61,243 nt of DNA from Methylobacterium sp. Leaf123 (lineage in GTDB: Bacteria > Pseudomonadota > Alphaproteobacteria > Rhizobiales > Beijerinckiaceae): the NCBI RefSeq assembly GCF_001423405.1, contig NZ_LMNS01000023.1, positions 1 to 61,243 on the forward strand. Reading direction: 5' to 3'. Below are positions 60,893-61,243 of this stretch, one piece after another. The first letter of the stretch is position 1. Every line of letters starts with the position of its first letter. Both the position numbers and the translations under genes were made by a program. The notes below the pieces were generated by a model, which did not search any database, was not told the origin of the DNA, and saw nothing but the letters and a program-made list of their open reading frames with translations.

Positions 60893-61243
60893 CTACCGCT
60901 TCAGGTTCACCACGCTGCCTTCGCGCTGCGCCGCCTTTTCCGGCAAGGCGGCGCGGACGGCCTTGAGGATGCCGTCGGCATCGAGCCCGGCCTCGGCGTA
61001 CATCTTCTCCGGCTTGTCGTGGTCCTGGTAGCTGTCCGGCAGCGTCAGCGTGCGGACCCGGACGCGGCCCGTATCGAGCACGCCGCGCTCGGCCAGCAGG
61101 TGCAGAACCATCGCACCGAAGCCGCCGACCGAGCCCTCCTCGACCGTCACCAGAACCTCGTGGCTCATCGCCAGATCGACGATCAGCTCCGCATCCAGCG
61201 GCTTGGCAAAGCGCGCATCCGCGACTGTGGCCACGACACCCTC
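60893..61243 (-). CDS. dxs: 1-deoxy-D-xylulose-5-phosphate synthase, C-terminal fragment (5' end outside window)
   Basis: The visible part is about 116 residues of the C-terminal transketolase-like domain: [79 protein letters not shown] and [16 protein letters not shown]. These match Dxs, the thiamine-diphosphate enzyme that condenses pyruvate and glyceraldehyde-3-phosphate as the first step of the MEP isoprenoid pathway. The gene runs off the window at 61243. The stop lies four bases from the REP-like element. In related genomes dxs is followed by tlyA; here the strand is the same, but sodC lies between. Confidence 0.96.
   Translation of the reverse strand, partial: EGVVATVADARFAKPLDAELIVDLAMSHEVLVTVEEGSVGGFGAMVLHLLAERGVLDTGRVRVRTLTLPDSYQDHDKPEKMYAEAGLDADGILKAVRAALPEKAAQREGSVVNLKR

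Overview
The window looks like chromosomal DNA of a high-GC alphaproteobacterium, most probably a Methylobacterium/Methylorubrum-type member of the Rhizobiales. This rests on gene content and order, on recalled family resemblance, and on several families of dispersed palindromic repeats of the kind common in that group. No database search was possible. Almost every gene is an ordinary high-GC coding sequence, and the main compositional outlier is an AT-rich spacer at about 20.9-21.4 kb.

Layout. 0-5 kb: the 3' end of tuf with a textbook terminator, a 1.1 kb gene-poor stretch, a DUF4126 membrane protein, tRNA-Gln(UUG), an SDR oxidoreductase and prfC (RF3). 4.9-9 kb: a small unknown protein, a TerB-like protein, an SsuABC/TauABC-type ABC importer on the minus strand and a DUF3597 protein. 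9-17 kb: tRNA-Leu(CAG), leuC, a 2-hydroxyacid dehydrogenase overlapping a two-domain AprI/Inh-like secreted protein, a TauE/SafE permease, a LysR regulator, an LdhA-type dehydrogenase and tRNA-Gln(CUG). 17-19.3 kb: two glycosyltransferases. 19.3-23.6 kb: a signalling block with two unusual minus-strand LuxR-type regulators, an AT-rich spacer, and a soluble HisKA_3 kinase with a canonical NarL-type response regulator. 23.9-30.1 kb: TetR divergent from a tripartite-type RND efflux operon (two adaptors and a pump), with a clear palindrome between them. 30.4-37 kb: an MHS-type MFS transporter, then cyoABCD (bo3-type quinol oxidase) and SURF1. 37-42.3 kb: an unknown protein, TVP38/TMEM64, phospholipase D, a secreted asparaginase and an EEP-family hydrolase. 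42.5-45.7 kb: murQ, a SIS-domain GlcN6P deaminase candidate and nagA, a compact amino-sugar recycling operon. 45.7-51.5 kb: a small secreted protein, a GH15 glycoside hydrolase, an unknown protein, PilZ, HIT, a CDF metal exporter and Ada. 51.8-57.7 kb: an M20 amidohydrolase with a FemAB/GNAT-like protein, an SRAP (YedK) peptidase, an AlgX/AlgJ-like protein and a GT61 glycosyltransferase. 57.7-61.2 kb: an RlmD/RumA-type RNA methyltransferase, tlyA, sodC and the C-terminal part of dxs.

How it works together. The clear functional units are the importer, the drug-efflux operon with its repressor, the terminal oxidase with its assembly factor, the peptidoglycan-sugar recycling operon, and the RNA-methyltransferase pair near dxs. 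The best candidates for new biology are the signalling block, with a degenerate receiver lacking its phospho-acceptor Asp and a 16-codon micro-ORF behind a strong ribosome binding site; repeat elements that supply protein termini (LysR C-terminus, NagA N-terminus); a SodC with a substituted zinc ligand; and a 21-codon ORF that bridges TVP38 and phospholipase D through two four-base overlaps. I found no CRISPR array, no intact insertion sequence, no prophage and no rRNA.
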